Shown here piece by piece: positions 61,290 through 64,000 of a stretch of 64,000 nucleotides of DNA. Under the pieces are notes generated by a model. The model saw only the letters and a list, made by a program, of their open reading frames with translations, searched no databases and was not told the DNA's origin. Position numbers and translations under genes: made by a program. The stretch's first letter is position 1, and each line of letters starts with the position of its first letter. This DNA is from Podocnemis expansa (Eukaryota > Chordata > Testudines > Podocnemididae), in assembly GCA_007922195.1 (NCBI GenBank), contig ML682228.1, positions 223,401 to 287,400 on the forward strand. Reading direction: 5' to 3'.

Positions 61290-63400
61290 TGCCTGCATTC
61301 CTGCAGAGCTTTCCCGACCGTTACTAACTGAGAAATGTTAAAGTTTAAACTACAGTAATTCTAAGGGCAATGCCTGGCCTCAGTGTCAACAAACGCAAAA
61401 AAGCATAGTGGTACACACATGTATGTGGCCATTCAAGTGAAGAGGCAAACCCCTTATTTTTCAGACAGATAGGATGGGCAGGTTTGCCAGCTATCCTAAA
61501 CATTGGTGGGCAGCTCCAAATTTTGAACATCCATCCCATATCCTAGACCTCACATTGCATGACACAAACAGGGGAGAGCTGCTAACAAGCTGAAAGCTGC
61601 TACCATACATAAGTGAAGGTACAAGTTTGAACATAACTAGTGGGAGAAAAGTATGCAGTAAGATTGTTCTAGCATTTAGTAAAAAGGTTGTTCCCGCAAA
61701 CTATTTATGAGGGTAATTAAAAAATTAAGGAAATTCTTCACTTTGCTTTTCAGAATGTTTGAAAATGTCCTAAAGTCAGTTGCACCAGTAGAACTCCATT
61801 GCCTATTAAAGTTGCACTGAATAACCAAGGGCAGAATTTTTTTCCCATGGGGCTGTATTTCATGACCTCTCTTTTCTTGCTTTTTGCTGACAGTGGTGGT
61901 ACTCCACTCTCAAAAGACAGGGAGCAAGAACCCATTTTTTAGTAGTTCCTCACTCTCCATTTCATGCAGAGTGAGAACTGGGATAGTGATATCTTTATAT
62001 AATCTATGGTAGCTTCTTCCATTGTCCTCACACATACCTGAACACATGTGCATATCTTTACAAACATTTGTGCTAAAAACAATTGGCTGGCACAGGTTAG
62101 AACATCTGGGTGGCTACTCTTACATGTACCAGGATCCAGTTTGACCTCAGTCTAGTCCAGGGTCAAGGGAAGTATAAAGGTGGTTTAGGGCCTTCCAAAC
62201 CCCAGATAGCTGTGCCCACTGAGCTTAATTTATTTGAGGATAGGCCAATAGTCTGAGTAGTGTTGGCTCCCAGATTAGAACAGACACCTGAGCAGTCAAA
62301 TAAAAAAGAGCATGCGCATAGTCAGCATAAAAACCAAAACAAACAAACAAACAAACAAAAAAAAACTCATCAGGTTTTTGTTTGGTTAGGTTCCTACACT
62401 ATTACATAGTTCTCTGGTGTATTTCATTCCCAATTACTATTGTTTAACAGACTTTTTGTGATTTATCTGGAATCCTAGAAACTGGAAGGGACCATGCAAG
62501 CTCATCGAGTCCAGTCCAACATACTCATGGCAGGACCTAATACCCTCAAACTATCCCTGACAGGTGTTTGACTAAATGGAGCTGAACTGCTCTAAATTTT
62601 CCTGGTTAAAAACCTACACAATATTTGACTGTATTGTAATAAAAATAATGAGGAGACAGGATTCGGTTCATTCCTCGCCACCTTCTCACAATCCTGGGCA
62701 CATATGTCTAATTAGTAATACAATACAACACAACAAGTTTGGCTGCCTTAAATGGCATTTGCTCAAAAACATGTCACCACTTGATGTCACCATATTCACA
62801 GGACTCGTCTGTGAAACTAAAGGGAATTTGTAAACATGCTTTTCAAAAGTTGTTTATTTTTTGCACAATAAAATCAATGACGAATCCACTGTGGATACAA
62901 AGATAATGATGCAAAATAAGTTAATAATAAAACAGAGTCAGAAGCTACATTATTTGCCATTTAGGTTATGAATTAGGCTTTTCTTATATTAGTGTATGTG
63001 TGTGTGTTTTTTTAAAAAGAAAACCTCACCTATTGAGTAGCTGTTCTATGCCTTTATATATTTGAACATAAATCAAACTGGGTCCTCTCACATATAGCAT
63101 TATTTATATATTATTGGCAGTAATACCTATCTACAAGAGGCAGAAATCTGTACTTTGTATTTTTATGTTGTTATAGAAAATTCAGCAAACTATGCTTTTT
63201 GAAAAGTCACTCTTCTTGGCTCTCCCCACAGGACAATTGTGTTTATTCATTTTGATTGCTTTTCACAAATAGCATTGTGAGCACGCAGAGACATGGCACA
63301 TTAATGCAAACCTAGATACGCCGTTATCTATAACTCCCCTGCCAAATGGTATGTACTTACTTACCGCTTCTCTTATAGCAGAGAATCATCTCCTCTGTAA
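61290..63400. other. PROZ 5' flank, no gene
   Basis: AT-rich, with a (CAAA)n run at about 62337-62361. No F10 exon recognised. Confidence 0.5.
62468..62560 (-). mobile_element. Old CR1-type 3' fragment
   Basis: GGAATCCTAGAAACTGGAAG with GACC and TCATCGAGTCCAGTCCAAC resembles a diverged inverted CR1 3' end. Confidence 0.5.
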
Positions 63401-63401
63401 A

Positions 63402-63590
63402 ACAAACAAAGAGTCCTGGGGCACTTTTAAAGACTAACAAATTTATTTACCGCATGAGCTTTCATGGGAGAAAAATCCCACTTTATCAGACACTTTGAAG
63501 ATGGAGGGAACTTACAGAATGAGAAGAAAATAAATGCAGGGAAGTGTAAATCATAGGGTCAGGTGAGAGAGACTCAGGTCACACAGAAAG
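63402..63590 (-). mobile_element. Penelope-like terminal fragment
   Basis: AAAGACTAACAAATTTATTT, then CATGAGCTTTCATGGGAG, CCCACTTTATCAGAC and TTTGAAGATGGAGGGAAC; matches 21168-21310 and, inverted, 17150-17385. Confidence 0.7.
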
Positions 63591-63673
63591 CCTGTCATGG
63601 AGAAGAGAACTAAACTCAGTCCATGCCTCCCAAGTTCCAGGTCCTAACTAATGATCCAGCTTTTTGTCTAGTT

Positions 63674-63860
63674 CAGGAGCAGGCAAACTTATGGCACTCA
63701 AGCACCAAACAAGTTGATTATTAAACCTTCAAGAGCCGCACTGAGCCACGTAACCATACGCTTTTACCTACTAAATTGATTTGCTGACTTTCTTCCATGA
63801 GCCACTCGTTTTCATTCAAGAGCCACATGCTGCTCCCAAGCCGCAGTTTGGCCATGCCTG
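63674..63860. mobile_element. hAT-like MITE
   Basis: Starts CAGGAGCAGGCAAACTTATG and ends GTTTGGCCATGCCTG. Flanks GTCTAGTT and GTCTAGCT match at 7 of 8 positions. Confidence 0.8.
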
Positions 63861-64000
63861 GTCTAGCTCCTCCATCTTTCCTCTACGCTTTCGAAATATG
63901 GCCCTACTGACTCTATGCTAGTCCCTCAATTCAACGGCTAAACTATAATTTGATGGGCCCCAGAACCCTCCTAATCTCCAGGCCCTTCTGCCCGAGTTGT

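Overview
This 64 kb window is vertebrate nuclear DNA, most likely from a turtle or another non-avian reptile. The evidence is two multi-exon genes with canonical vertebrate splice sites, plus a repeat population of CR1 LINEs, SINEs with a tRNA-like head and CR1-like tail, a DIRS retrotransposon, Penelope-like elements, a Tx1-type LINE, endogenous retroviral sequence and many hAT-type MITEs. Assignment to turtles is inference from repeat content. Two N runs (15835-16234 and 49535-49544) are assembly gaps.

Only two host genes are supported. PCID2 (+ strand, coding 21070-38842) has 14 coding exons that join to exactly 400 codons including the stop (399 aa). It starts in a CpG-rich promoter and has one AT-AC minor-class (U12) intron. 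PROZ, protein Z (- strand, coding 61271-41873), has 8 coding exons with the vitamin-K-protein phase pattern, joining to 412 codons including the stop (411 aa). The genes converge with 3' ends about 2-3 kb apart, as in the vertebrate F7-F10-PROZ-PCID2-CUL4A cluster. No F10 or CUL4A exon was recognised.

Region by region: 1-3916, 3' part of a frame-broken DIRS retrotransposon. 5325-15394, a class III (ERV-L-like) provirus with two LTRs, gag, protease, RT, integrase tail, dUTPase and an env-like region; it is interrupted by an antisense 3 kb CR1, a probable solo LTR and a SINE, and has lost most of RNase H and integrase. 15395-20500, CR1 tails, a foldback element spanning the first gap, a large GC-rich inverted repeat and two copies of one MITE family. 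20580-39850, PCID2 and its introns, including a decayed hAT transposon with three nested MITEs and a separate three-layer MITE nest. 41873-61271, PROZ and its introns, which hold a decayed Penelope-like element, a CR1 fragment, a Tx1-type LINE, MITEs and a second foldback family. 61290-64000, the PROZ 5' flank.

The two host genes do unrelated jobs: PCID2 in TREX-2-type nuclear mRNA export, and PROZ as a secreted Gla/EGF/pseudoprotease cofactor in blood. The most noteworthy signals are the PCID2 AT-AC intron, the apparent loss of all three catalytic-triad residues in this protein Z, the ERV-L-like provirus that has both dUTPase and env, and the MITE nests with readable 8-bp target-site duplications. 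I see no CRISPR array, prokaryotic operon or clearly new biochemical system. All calls were made by eye, without alignment or database search.
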